This document shows, piece after piece, positions 1 to 5,656 of a stretch of DNA of 13,423 nt; positions within the stretch are counted from its first letter, which is position 1, and each line of letters starts with the position of its first letter. Location: contig SAAR01000063.1 of NCBI GenBank assembly GCA_009916335.1, forward strand, positions 1 to 13,423, read 5' to 3'. The position numbers and the translations under genes are program-made. The notes beneath the pieces were generated by a model. It saw only the letters and a list, made by a program, of their open reading frames with translations. It was not told where the DNA came from and ran no database searches. This DNA comes from Erysipelotrichia bacterium (lineage in GTDB: Bacteria; Bacillota_I; Bacilli_A; Erysipelotrichales; Erysipelotrichaceae).

Positions 1-39
1 ATTATATAACATTTCTGTTTTTTTTAAAGGGAAAGATAT

Positions 40-66
40 AAAAAATCCCGACATAATCGGAATTTT
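40..66 (-). terminator. Intrinsic terminator after the SRAP gene
   Basis: Read on the minus strand, AAAATTCCGA (66-57) pairs with TCGGGATTTT (51-42) across a 5-nt loop, with one G-U wobble, and a run of U follows (45-40). It lies about 45 nt past the stop codon of the SRAP gene and would end the two-gene unit of exporter and SRAP protein. On the plus strand the wobble becomes a mismatch, so it is a better minus-strand signal. A near copy of the right arm (about 72-87) makes a short tandem repeat next to it. Confidence 0.7.
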
Positions 67-110
67 CAATCATAACGGAATTTTCACTTAAAATTGAGCT
101 CTTTTTCATT

Positions 111-683
111 TTATACATCAAACAAAGAAAATTGACGATATAAATCAGCAGAAAAAATACTTAAATCATCATTATCTACACTAGCCTCAATCTGACCATT
201 TAAATACCTTTGCATATTTTGATGATTCAATAATAATGGTGTTCGATGATGAAGCTTACACATTTCTTTTTCTGCTTCTCCTGTTAAAATCACAAGGCGA
301 TCACAATCATATAAACCTGCTAAATAGATCATTTCTTCCCCTTGTTTACCAATTTTGTATTTATGCTTTTGCCCATCTTGTTTTTGCCATTCAAAAAAAT
401 AATTGCAGGGTATCACACAACGATTGTGCAACATCTTTTGAAACGTTATTTTTTCTTTTATCGTTTCCCTACGAGCATTAATGATAAGTTTATGATTCAT
501 TTCAATACCCCAAGTAAACACTTTAGGGACTATTTGATTTTTCTCATTCAGTAGTGCTAATACTTCTTGGGAAGGAAAAATTTCACCTTGTTCAAATTGA
601 AAAAACGAAAATTGCGTAAGCAAATTTTGAATATATTTTCCTTCTTTTGATTCATCAATGACAAAATAATATCTTCCACACAT
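111..683 (-). CDS. SRAP-family DNA-protein crosslink protein (YedK/HMCES-like)
   Basis: Predicted SOS response-associated peptidase-fold protein, 190 residues. Family members react through the N-terminal cysteine with abasic sites in single-stranded DNA, forming a stable thiazolidine crosslink that shields the lesion. Seen here: MCGRY at the N-terminus, placing the reactive Cys2 directly after the removable Met; NARRET at 69-74, the counterpart of the family NARAET; FFEW at 96-99 with Glu98; AGLY at 122-125; and HHRTP at 145-149, the counterpart of HDRMP, supplying the conserved His. All the usual active-site positions are present, though the protein is somewhat shorter than typical members (about 220). 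The start is fixed by the need for Cys2, and an AAAGGGG site lies just upstream. It follows the exporter gene by 13 nt and is probably cotranscribed with it. The family assignment is firm; the biological role is inferred from the family. Confidence 0.88.
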   Translation of the reverse strand: MCGRYYFVIDESKEGKYIQNLLTQFSFFQFEQGEIFPSQEVLALLNEKNQIVPKVFTWGIEMNHKLIINARRETIKEKITFQKMLHNRCVIPCNYFFEWQKQDGQKHKYKIGKQGEEMIYLAGLYDCDRLVILTGEAEKEMCKLHHRTPLLLNHQNMQRYLNGQIEASVDNDDLSIFSADLYRQFSLFDV

Positions 684-696
684 ATAAAAGACCCCT

Positions 697-1578
697 TTAT
701 ACTAAAGGAACAATGCTCATAATGATTCCTGCGATAATCGCCGTTAAAAATAAAATCGTTGCAATTTGTACAATTTCTTTTTTTGATGCTTGATAACGAA
801 GTAAAACAATAAATCCTAATCCTGCATTCGTAATTAATCCTGCAAACAAAGAAGCAAAGCTGACAGTATGGGCAACGTACAATTGCGTCAATACGACACT
901 CGCAGCACAATTAGGAATAAAACCAAATAGAGCCGCTAAAATAGGTTGAAAGACTGAGTTAGTTAACAACATTTTTTCCAATGTTGCTTCTCCTATTGTT
1001 GCGATTAACACATTTAAGATAAGTGTTGTCAAAAATAGAAATGCAAAAATTTTAATAGAACGCAGCAAAGCACTGACTGGCATTGTATATTGTGTATAAC
1101 AACAAGGGCAAGCACTTTCACTAGCAATTTCTTCCTCTTCTTCTATATCTTCCTCTTCCATATCTGCAAATAAATGCAACTGTTGTTTTCTCAACAATAT
1201 TTTATCGACAAAATAACCGACAACTATTGCCAGTACCACTTTTCCGATAATAATATACAATAATGAAGAATACAATTCTGGGTTTGCTAATAAAATAGGA
1301 ATCGCTTCGTCACTTGTGGCAATGAACACAGCCAGTAAAGTTCCCATTGTAATATTTTTACCCATAAACAACATTGCTGCAATAATGCTAAAACCACATT
1401 GCGGAATCACCCCAACAAGTGCTCCTACTAAGGGTCCATATTTTTGTAAAGCTAAAAACACTTTATCATCTTGACTATCCTTACGATCAAAATACTCAAT
1501 CACAAGATATGCCAAAAATAATAGAGGCAACATTAAAATCGTATCATGTAATGTATCTTCTAATATTTCCATAACCAT
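697..1578 (-). CDS. Predicted metal-exporter membrane protein (ArsP_2 / putative manganese transporter type)
   Basis: Polytopic membrane protein of 293 residues, about 8-10 hydrophobic segments in two related halves. GVIPQC (56-61) and GFIPNC (219-224) occupy equivalent places, each followed by a small-residue helix and a second conserved stretch (ATSDEAIPIL near 87-96; LITNAGLGFI near 248-257). This internal duplication matches my recollection of the family called putative 10-TM heavy-metal exporter or putative manganese transporter; I could not confirm it by search. Between the halves is a hydrophilic loop with a nearly unbroken acidic run (141-150) and a CPCC motif (157-160), plausibly metal-sensing or metal-binding. 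The start ATG at 1578 has AAGGAGG with 7-nt spacing; Met3 is a weaker alternative. The gene lies about 95 nt after the DUF3784 gene and its terminator and 13 nt before the SRAP gene. The substrate is unknown. Confidence 0.72.
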   Translation of the reverse strand: MVMEILEDTLHDTILMLPLLFLAYLVIEYFDRKDSQDDKVFLALQKYGPLVGALVGVIPQCGFSIIAAMLFMGKNITMGTLLAVFIATSDEAIPILLANPELYSSLLYIIIGKVVLAIVVGYFVDKILLRKQQLHLFADMEEEDIEEEEEIASESACPCCYTQYTMPVSALLRSIKIFAFLFLTTLILNVLIATIGEATLEKMLLTNSVFQPILAALFGFIPNCAASVVLTQLYVAHTVSFASLFAGLITNAGLGFIVLLRYQASKKEIVQIATILFLTAIIAGIIMSIVPLV

Positions 1579-1658
1579 ATGATTCCCTCCTTACTTATTT
1601 TTTATTCACACCTTTACTATTCTTACACACTTTTTAACTTTTTGCATGTATAACGCAT

Positions 1659-1680
1659 AAAAAAACATCTAAAAGATGTT
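1659..1680 (-). terminator. Intrinsic terminator overlapping the DUF3784 stop codon
   Basis: On the minus strand AACATCT (1680-1674) pairs with AGATGTT (1670-1664) around a 3-nt loop, and the 3' arm runs into seven consecutive U (1665-1659). The stop codon (1681-1679) shares two bases with the 5' arm. It would separate the DUF3784 gene from the exporter gene. The stem is AT-rich, so leakage is likely. Confidence 0.65.
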
Positions 1681-2020
1681 ATTTTGTATATTGCTTGTAT
1701 ATGAATGTATAATAGCACATCATGATGAGTAGTCCACCAATAACTACGAGTAGGTAAATAATAATAAACATTTCCTTGGAAATAAATAGAGCAATAAAAC
1801 CTACCAATCCGATACATATAGCATAGATTATAAACATGATCCCACATTTTCGATTATATGCTTTCACATTTGTAAACGTTGCTTTCTCTATTTTCTCATT
1901 ACTGCCTGCCCAAAAACACACAGGTGTTTTTCTTTTCAATGCAAATATACCAATACTAATAAATATAACAGCACAAAAAACATGTATAAACCAGTAAATT
2001 ATGACTCCTGCAAGATTCAT
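1679..2020 (-). CDS. DUF3784 family small membrane protein
   Basis: Small integral membrane protein of unknown function, 113 residues from the start chosen here. Three hydrophobic segments are visible, near residues 5-28, 60-79 and 85-106. Between the first and second is a soluble part with the marks I associate with DUF3784: TPVCFWAG (about 33-40) and VKAYNRKCGIMF (about 52-63). Two adjacent ATGs exist. AGGAGG (2031-2026) is 5 nt from the ATG at 2020 but only 2 nt from the ATG at 2023, so I prefer 2020; the longer form adds one Met. A hairpin sits directly upstream of the ribosome binding site, and copy A of a duplicated promoter-like element lies about 100 nt upstream. A terminator overlaps the stop. 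No function can be given from sequence. Confidence 0.75.
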   Translation of the reverse strand: MNLAGVIIYWFIHVFCAVIFISIGIFALKRKTPVCFWAGSNEKIEKATFTNVKAYNRKCGIMFIIYAICIGLVGFIALFISKEMFIIIYLLVVIGGLLIMMCYYTFIYKQYTK

Positions 2021-2043
2021 CATTTCCTCCTATGTATATAAAT

Positions 2044-2076
2044 AAAAGACGAGATTAATTATCCATCTCATCTTTT
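2044..2076 (-). terminator. Hairpin in the DUF3784 leader, possible attenuator
   Basis: Read on the minus strand, AAAAGATGAGAT (2076-2065) pairs over 12 bp with ATCTCGTCTTTT (2055-2044), including one U-G wobble, around a 9-nt loop, and a U-rich stretch (UUUUAUUUAU) covers the end of the stem and beyond. It lies between the putative promoter of copy A and the DUF3784 ribosome binding site, which begins 12 nt later. That suits a leaky terminator or attenuator, or a structure limiting translation. On the plus strand the wobble becomes an A/C mismatch. Confidence 0.45.
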
Positions 2077-2121
2077 GTGTGTAGTCAAATCTGATCCAAC
2101 TGATTAGAATATCTTTAACCA

Positions 2122-2371
2122 ATCCCTCCTTCATAGATATTCATTACATATTAATATATGTGTAATCATTTTGGTACTTTTATCATATACATAAATATAC
2201 CTTTTAGCAAGTTTATGGAATTATTGGTATATATACTGGAATTTTTTGTATTGTATCCACCATTTTCTTAAAATTTATGTTTTTCTATTTCCTTCATCTT
2301 CTCTTTAAAATGTATTAAAATGATGATATTTTCTACCAACTATTTCATTATATATTGTAAACATTCCTTTT
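2122..2371 (-). repeat. Direct repeat copy A, promoter/leader-like element
   Basis: Imperfect direct repeat of 2858-3096, 736 bp away start to start. Identical blocks: 2122-2161 with 2858-2897 (40 nt), 2209-2263 with 2944-2998 (55 nt), 2267-2295 with 3002-3030 (29 nt), 2297-2309 with 3032-3044 (13 nt), 2323-2371 with 3048-3096 (49 nt). The stretch 2162-2208 is diverged but almost equal in length. Copy A has 10 extra bases at 2310-2322. No terminal inverted repeats or target-site duplications were seen. On the minus strand it ends in AAGGAGGG (2131-2124) with no usable start codon after it. It lies upstream of the DUF3784 gene. Confidence 0.92.
2182..2210 (-). promoter_or_regulatory. Putative sigma-A type promoter in copy A
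   Basis: On the minus strand TTGCTA (2210-2205) and TATGAT (2187-2182) are separated by 17 bp, matching 4 of 6 and 5 of 6 consensus bases. Transcription would begin near 2175 and give a leader of about 150 nt before the DUF3784 gene. The pair lies in the diverged part of the repeat, at the same alignment position as the pair in copy B. Chance matches are common in DNA this AT-rich. Confidence 0.42.
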
Positions 2372-2599
2372 ACACTTCAATTTAAACGTGTTTTGATTTT
2401 TAAAGGTTATCTTACTTACTACAATGCCTTTTACTTATTTACATCTTTTTGGCTTTATACCACCCTACACTACTCTACATCATAGAGATTGTATAGCTAT
2501 GTTATTTTAGATTATTGAATGTTTGTCTTTGCATATATATAGTTTTGTTTATTGTACAATCTAGTTTGCTTGCGAATATAAGCAATAACATTGCAACGA

Positions 2600-2788
2600 T
2601 CATTTCTGTTTCAGTATGATAACAAGAGAAGATATCGTTAATACTATATACATTACAATCATACATAAAATTGAATTCAATACAGATGATGAATGCGTAT
2701 TCTGAATTGTAAAATAGAAACAACTTAATAAAGGTATATTAATTAAGCTTGATAATAATACAATTTCAGCTATTTTAACCTTTTTCAT
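2600..2788 (-). CDS. Doubtful small two-helix membrane protein
   Basis: Open frame of 62 residues: a basic N-terminus (MKKVK), a hydrophobic segment near 6-28, a short polar link, a second hydrophobic segment near 36-58, and a basic end (KQK). I do not recognise a family. The composition would suit a small membrane protein, but in AT-rich DNA hydrophobic frames arise easily. The nearest ribosome binding motif (GGAAAGGAG) is 18 nt before the ATG, too far to serve it well, and a stop codon lies two codons upstream in frame. It lies on the minus strand just after repeat copy B, where a gene driven by that copy's promoter would be expected. It may be a real small gene, a decayed remnant, or nothing. 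Confidence 0.28.
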   Translation of the reverse strand: MKKVKIAEIVLLSSLINIPLLSCFYFTIQNTHSSSVLNSILCMIVMYIVLTISSLVIILKQK

Positions 2789-2916
2789 AAATGATCACTA
2801 TTTATTCTCCTTTCCTTATTTCTAATTACTTATTAAATATTTCATTTTATAGTAATTATCCCTCCTTCATAGATATTCATTACATATTAATATATGTATA
2901 ACTTTTTAGCATCTTT

Positions 2917-2945
2917 ATTGTATAAATATGTTTTTCATATGAAAA
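2917..2945 (-). promoter_or_regulatory. Putative sigma-A type promoter in copy B
   Basis: On the minus strand TTTTCA (2945-2940) and TACAAT (2922-2917) are 17 bp apart, matching 4 of 6 and 5 of 6 consensus bases. They align exactly with the hexamer pair of copy A, although the sequence between and around them differs. It would drive transcription toward the 62-residue ORF and repeat copy A. Confidence 0.35.
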
Positions 2946-3002
2946 GTTTATGGAATTATTGGTATATATACTGGAATTTTTTGTATTGTATCCACCATCT
3001 AC

Positions 3003-3089
3003 TTAAAATTTATGTTTTTCTATTTCCTTCCTCTTCTCTTTAAAGTAATGATATTTTCTACCAACTATTTCATTATATATTGTAAACAT
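3003..3089 (-). other. 28-codon micro-ORF with a good ribosome binding site
   Basis: ATG at 3089, stop at 3003-3005; a highly charged peptide beginning MFTIYNEIVGRKYHYF with a lysine/glutamate-rich second half. GGAGGGG (3103-3097) sits 7 nt before the ATG. In copy A the same start is present, but the 10-base insertion gives a different ending after 19 codons and the ribosome binding site is missing. There is no room for a promoter between it and the rplQ terminator, so expression would need read-through. I lean toward a remnant or chance frame. Confidence 0.15.
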
Positions 3090-3113
3090 TCCTTTTCCCC
3101 TCCATGAAAGCAT

Positions 3114-3139
3114 AAAAAAACCCCACAATTGAGTGGGGT
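3114..3139 (-). terminator. Intrinsic terminator of the ribosomal protein supercluster
   Basis: On the minus strand ACCCCAC (3139-3133) pairs with GTGGGGT (3126-3120) around a 6-nt loop, followed by a run of U (3119-3114). GC-rich stem and clean U tract, 7 nt after the rplQ stop codon. This marks the end of the S10-spc-alpha transcription units. Confidence 0.95.
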
Positions 3140-3146
3140 AAATCCA

Positions 3147-3488
3147 TTATTTTACAAACTGGATAATTGCCATTGGAGCGTTATCTCCACGACGGTTTCT
3201 AGTCTTAACTACTCTTGTATATCCACCATTGCGTTCTGCATACATTGGTGCAATTTCATCGAATAATTTTTTTACTGCGTCATTACCTCTAACGTAAGCT
3301 GCCACTTGACGACGTGCGTGTAAATCTCCACGTTTACCTAAAGCAACTAATTTTTCCACAACAGAACTTACTTCTTTTGCTTTCATTTCAGTTGTTTCAA
3401 GACTACCATTCATAATGACAGATGTAGCCAAGTTACGCAACATAGCTTTACGGTGATCAGCTGTACGACCTAATTTACGATTCCACAT
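3147..3488 (-). CDS. rplQ: 50S ribosomal protein L17
   Basis: Component of the large subunit, near the peptide exit region. The 113-residue protein has the L17 N-terminal block [17 protein letters not shown] (residues 4-20), the central [18 protein letters not shown] (about 51-68) and the C-terminal [20 protein letters not shown] typical of the family. It is slightly shorter than the B. subtilis protein (120) because a central insert is missing. AAAGGAGG precedes the ATG, and the gene lies 21 nt after rpoA. It is the last gene of the cluster, the normal position next to rpoA in nearly all bacteria. Confidence 0.98.
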   Translation of the reverse strand: MWNRKLGRTADHRKAMLRNLATSVIMNGSLETTEMKAKEVSSVVEKLVALGKRGDLHARRQVAAYVRGNDAVKKLFDEIAPMYAERNGGYTRVVKTRNRRGDNAPMAIIQFVK

Positions 3489-3509
3489 AGGTTAAATCCT
3501 CCTTTACTT

Positions 3510-4469
3510 CTATTCATAAGATTTGAAGCTTAGCCCCAAATCATAAATTTTGTCTTTTACTTCTTTTAATGATTTCTTACCTAAATTTCTTACTCTCATC
3601 ATTTCATCTTCTGTTTTCTGAGTCAGTTCTTCTACTGTCTGAATACCTGCACGTTTTAAACAGTTGTATGAACGAACAGATAAATCTAAGTCTTCAATCA
3701 TCATTACTAGTCCTTTATTAACCACTTCCCCTTGGACTTCTTTCATAACAGATTCCATGTCATTTACCATGTCATGTACACTTGTTAATAATTCCAAGTG
3801 GTCGATTAATATTTTAGAACCTAATGCAACAGATTCTTGAAAAGTAATTGACCCATCTGTCCAAATTTCCATTGTCAATTTATCATAAGAAGCGTCCTGA
3901 CCTACTCGAGCAGGTTCCGTATTATATGATACTCTTTCAATTGGTGTATAGATAGAGTCAGTATAAATTGTTCCTAATGGCTGATTAGCACCTTGGAATT
4001 GTTGTTTATTCTGATCAGCACTTACATACCCTCTACCAGATTTCGCCTGCAATTCCATTTCTAATGTAGCCCCTTCTTCAAGTGTACAAATATAGAAATC
4101 TTTATTTAATACTTCCACTCCATCAGGACAGATAATATCCTGAGCTAAAACAGTTCCTGGCCCTGTTTTAGAAATTCTTAATGTATGAATTTCATCATCA
4201 TCAATTTTTAAGATTAAGTTTTTAATATTTAAAATAATTGATGTAACGTCTTCTTTGATTCCTGGAATAGAAGTGAATTCGTGAAATACACCTTCTACTT
4301 TAATAGAGAATACTGCTCCTCCAGGTAATGAAGATAATAAGACACGTCTTAATGCATTTCCTATCGTAGTCCCAAATCCTCTTTCTAGAGGTTCAATAAC
4401 AAACTTCCCGTAATTCTCAGAATCTACAAATTCTTTTACTTCAAATTGTGCACGTTCAAATTTCTGCAT
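3510..4469 (-). CDS. rpoA: DNA-directed RNA polymerase subunit alpha
   Basis: Alpha subunit, which dimerises to start polymerase assembly and contacts UP elements and activators. 319 residues from the ATG at 4469. The N-terminal dimerisation domain (about 1-230) contains the family block GFGTTIGNALRRVLLSS and the GGAVFSIKVEGVFHEF stretch. After a linker, the C-terminal domain (about 255-315) shows SVRSYNCLKRAGI, with Arg266 matching the DNA-contacting Arg265 of E. coli, and the helix-hairpin-helix RNLGKKSL. An in-frame TTG at 4490 would add seven residues, but it lies in the ribosome binding site itself (GAGGAGGG, ending about 11 nt before the ATG), so 4469 is the start. rpsK lies upstream and rplQ downstream; rpsD is not interposed as it is in enterobacteria. 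Confidence 0.98.
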   Translation of the reverse strand: MQKFERAQFEVKEFVDSENYGKFVIEPLERGFGTTIGNALRRVLLSSLPGGAVFSIKVEGVFHEFTSIPGIKEDVTSIILNIKNLILKIDDDEIHTLRISKTGPGTVLAQDIICPDGVEVLNKDFYICTLEEGATLEMELQAKSGRGYVSADQNKQQFQGANQPLGTIYTDSIYTPIERVSYNTEPARVGQDASYDKLTMEIWTDGSITFQESVALGSKILIDHLELLTSVHDMVNDMESVMKEVQGEVVNKGLVMMIEDLDLSVRSYNCLKRAGIQTVEELTQKTEDEMMRVRNLGKKSLKEVKDKIYDLGLSFKSYE

Positions 4470-4479
4470 ATTGTCTATT

Positions 4480-4488
4480 ACCCTCCTC
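4480..4488 (-). promoter_or_regulatory. Ribosome binding site deciding the rpoA start
   Basis: GAGGAGGG overlaps the in-frame TTG at 4490-4488 and lies about 11 nt before the ATG at 4469. A ribosome bound here cannot start at the TTG, so the shorter rpoA product is the real one. Confidence 0.85.
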
Positions 4489-4502
4489 AATTAAGGTTAA
4501 AA

Positions 4503-4895
4503 TTAACCACGTGGTCGTTTTGGTGGACGACATCCATTATGAGGAATAGGTGTTACATCGTTGATTAATGTAATTTCTAATCCTGCAATCTGTAAAGCTC
4601 TAACCGCTGCTTCACGTCCAGGTCCTGGACCTTTCACGCTTACTGCTACTGTTTTCATACCGTGTTCAATTGCTGCTTTACCTGCTGCTTCTCCAGCCAT
4701 CTGTGCGGCAAATGGTGTAGATTTACGAGATCCTTTAAAACCTAAAGCCCCTGCACTTGACCAAGCGATAGCGTTTCCGCTTTCATCAGTAATAGTCACG
4801 ATTGTGTTATTAAATGTTGAGTGAATGTGTGCGCAACCTTTCGCAATATTCTTCTTAATACGACGTTTACGAACAACCTTTTTAGCTTTTGCCAT
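4503..4895 (-). CDS. rpsK: 30S ribosomal protein S11
   Basis: Small-subunit platform protein near the E site and the mRNA exit. The 130-residue protein has a basic start ([13 protein letters not shown]), [16 protein letters not shown] (about 22-37), the [13 protein letters not shown] block near 89-101 and the C-terminal [18 protein letters not shown]. The Asn-Gly in that last motif is the position reported to form isoaspartate in E. coli S11. The length is normal. AGGAGG stands 8 nt before the ATG, and the gene follows rpsM by 20 nt. Confidence 0.98.
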   Translation of the reverse strand: MAKAKKVVRKRRIKKNIAKGCAHIHSTFNNTIVTITDESGNAIAWSSAGALGFKGSRKSTPFAAQMAGEAAGKAAIEHGMKTVAVSVKGPGPGREAAVRALQIAGLEITLINDVTPIPHNGCRPPKRPRG

Positions 4896-4915
4896 TCTAA
4901 TTTCCTCCTATCGTC

Positions 4916-5281
4916 CTATTTCTTCTTACCTGCCACTGTACGCACTGGACCTTTGCGTGTACGAGCATTTGTTTTTGTACGCTGACCTCTAACTGGTAAT
5001 CCTCTTCTATGACGGATTCCACGGTAACTAGCGATTTCCATTAAACGTTTAATGTTTAACTGTGTTTCACGACGTAAATCACCTTCAACTTTAATGTTGT
5101 CGATTTCCTTACGGATCGCATTTAATTGTTCTTCGCTTAAGTCTTTAACACGAATATCTTCGCTGACACCAGCTGCTTTTAATACTTTTTCAGACGTTGT
5201 ACGTCCAATTCCATATACATATGTTAATGAGACAACAACACGTTTATCACGTGGAATGTCTACTCCTGCTATACGAGCCAT
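4916..5281 (-). CDS. rpsM: 30S ribosomal protein S13
   Basis: Small-subunit head protein that contacts the P-site tRNA and bridges to the large subunit. The 121-residue protein begins [15 protein letters not shown] and has the helix-two-turn-helix stretch [14 protein letters not shown] (about 22-35), the [17 protein letters not shown] block (about 88-104) and a lysine-rich tail expected to reach the tRNAs. GAGAGGAG precedes the ATG. The length equals that of other Bacillota S13 proteins. It follows rpmJ by 19 nt. Confidence 0.98.
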   Translation of the reverse strand: MARIAGVDIPRDKRVVVSLTYVYGIGRTTSEKVLKAAGVSEDIRVKDLSEEQLNAIRKEIDNIKVEGDLRRETQLNIKRLMEIASYRGIRHRRGLPVRGQRTKTNARTRKGPVRTVAGKKK

Positions 5282-5300
5282 ATCAATTACTCCTCTCTAA

Positions 5301-5414
5301 TTATCCTTGTCTTTGTTTGTGTTTTGGGTTTTCACAAATTACCATAACACGGCCTTTTCTTTTAATGATTCGGCATTTATCACAAATTGGTTTGACTGAT
5401 GGTCTTACTTTCAT
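5301..5414 (-). CDS. rpmJ: 50S ribosomal protein L36, zinc-binding form
   Basis: The smallest large-subunit protein, 37 residues, beginning [14 protein letters not shown]. Cys11, Cys14, Cys27 and His32 give the Cys-X2-Cys-X12-Cys-X4-His zinc ribbon, so this is the zinc-dependent (C+) form. CAGGAGG lies 8 nt before the ATG. The position between infA and rpsM is the standard one. The reading frame is complete, with a TAA stop at 5303-5301. Confidence 0.97.
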   Translation of the reverse strand: MKVRPSVKPICDKCRIIKRKGRVMVICENPKHKQRQG

Positions 5415-5437
5415 GTGTATTTCCTCCTGTGTTCCGT

Positions 5438-5656
5438 TTACTTATGACGGAATGTAATACGCCCACGTGTTAAATCGTATGGTGAAATTTCTAAAGTTAC
5501 ACGGTCACCTGGTAAAATGCGAATGTAGTGCATACGGATTTTACCAGAAACGTGAGCAATGACTTCGTGTCCATTCTCTAGTTTCACTTTAAACTGAGCA
5601 TTTGGAAGTGTATCAGTTACAATTCCATCCAGTTCCATAACGTCCTGTTTTGACAT
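5438..5656 (-). CDS. infA: Translation initiation factor IF-1
   Basis: Binds the A site of the 30S subunit during initiation. 72 residues forming a single S1-like OB fold: [13 protein letters not shown] at the start, [20 protein letters not shown] (17-36) and the end block [20 protein letters not shown]. The length is exactly that of most bacterial IF-1. Its ATG shares one base with the map stop codon (TAATG), so it is translationally coupled. The small KOW-domain gene found between map and infA in B. subtilis is absent here. Confidence 0.98.
   Translation of the reverse strand: MSKQDVMELDGIVTDTLPNAQFKVKLENGHEVIAHVSGKIRMHYIRILPGDRVTLEISPYDLTRGRITFRHK

Larger units (their letters stand above)
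2858..3096 (-). repeat. Direct repeat copy B, promoter/leader-like element
   Basis: Partner of the repeat at 2122-2371, same orientation, starting (on the minus strand) 18 nt past the rplQ terminator. It keeps the AAGGAGGG motif (2867-2860). The first ATG after it is 14 nt away and opens only a 7-codon frame (MKYLISN). A 7-bp dyad, TACATAT..ATATGTA (2881-2898), lies between the putative promoter and that motif; in copy A the dyad is 6 bp. Its minus-strand 5' part carries the 28-codon micro-ORF at 3003-3089, which the 10-base difference disrupts in copy A. Confidence 0.92.
2024..3113. other. AT-rich region without a confident gene
   Basis: About 1.1 kb between the DUF3784 gene and the rplQ terminator, visibly richer in A and T than the flanking genes. 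It holds two imperfect direct copies of a 240-250 bp element (2122-2371 and 2858-3096), a promoter-like pair in each, a hairpin at 2044-2076, a doubtful two-helix membrane ORF (2600-2788) and a 28-codon micro-ORF (3003-3089). From about 2372 to 2599 I see only AT-rich DNA with frequent stops in all frames. No tRNA, CRISPR array or transposase remnant was recognised. Confidence 0.8.

Noticed and set aside
236..554. Plus-strand open frames of 70-81 codons
   Set aside because: They lie antisense within the well-supported SRAP gene, have no recognisable family and no ribosome binding site.
557..910. Cysteine-rich minus-strand frame of 117 codons
   Set aside because: It overlaps both the exporter and SRAP genes in another frame; its cysteines come from out-of-frame reading of the membrane protein codons.
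1579..1658. Metal riboswitch or promoter before the exporter gene
   Set aside because: Only about 80 nt lie between the previous terminator and the start codon, too short for a yybP-ykoY type riboswitch; no convincing -35/-10 pair was found.
2146..2161. AT-rich dyad (ACATAT-TAAT-ATATGT) as a regulator operator
   Set aside because: It is 6 bp per arm in copy A and 7 bp in copy B, but made almost wholly of A and T, so chance is likely; mentioned only within the repeat entry.
2502..2723. 73-codon minus-strand frame overlapping the 62-residue ORF
   Set aside because: No ribosome binding site, no family and irregular composition; likely a chance frame in AT-rich DNA.
2122..3096. Miniature inverted-repeat or insertion element as explanation for the repeats
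   Set aside because: The ends of the repeats are not inverted copies of each other, no target-site duplication is visible and no transposase remnant lies nearby.
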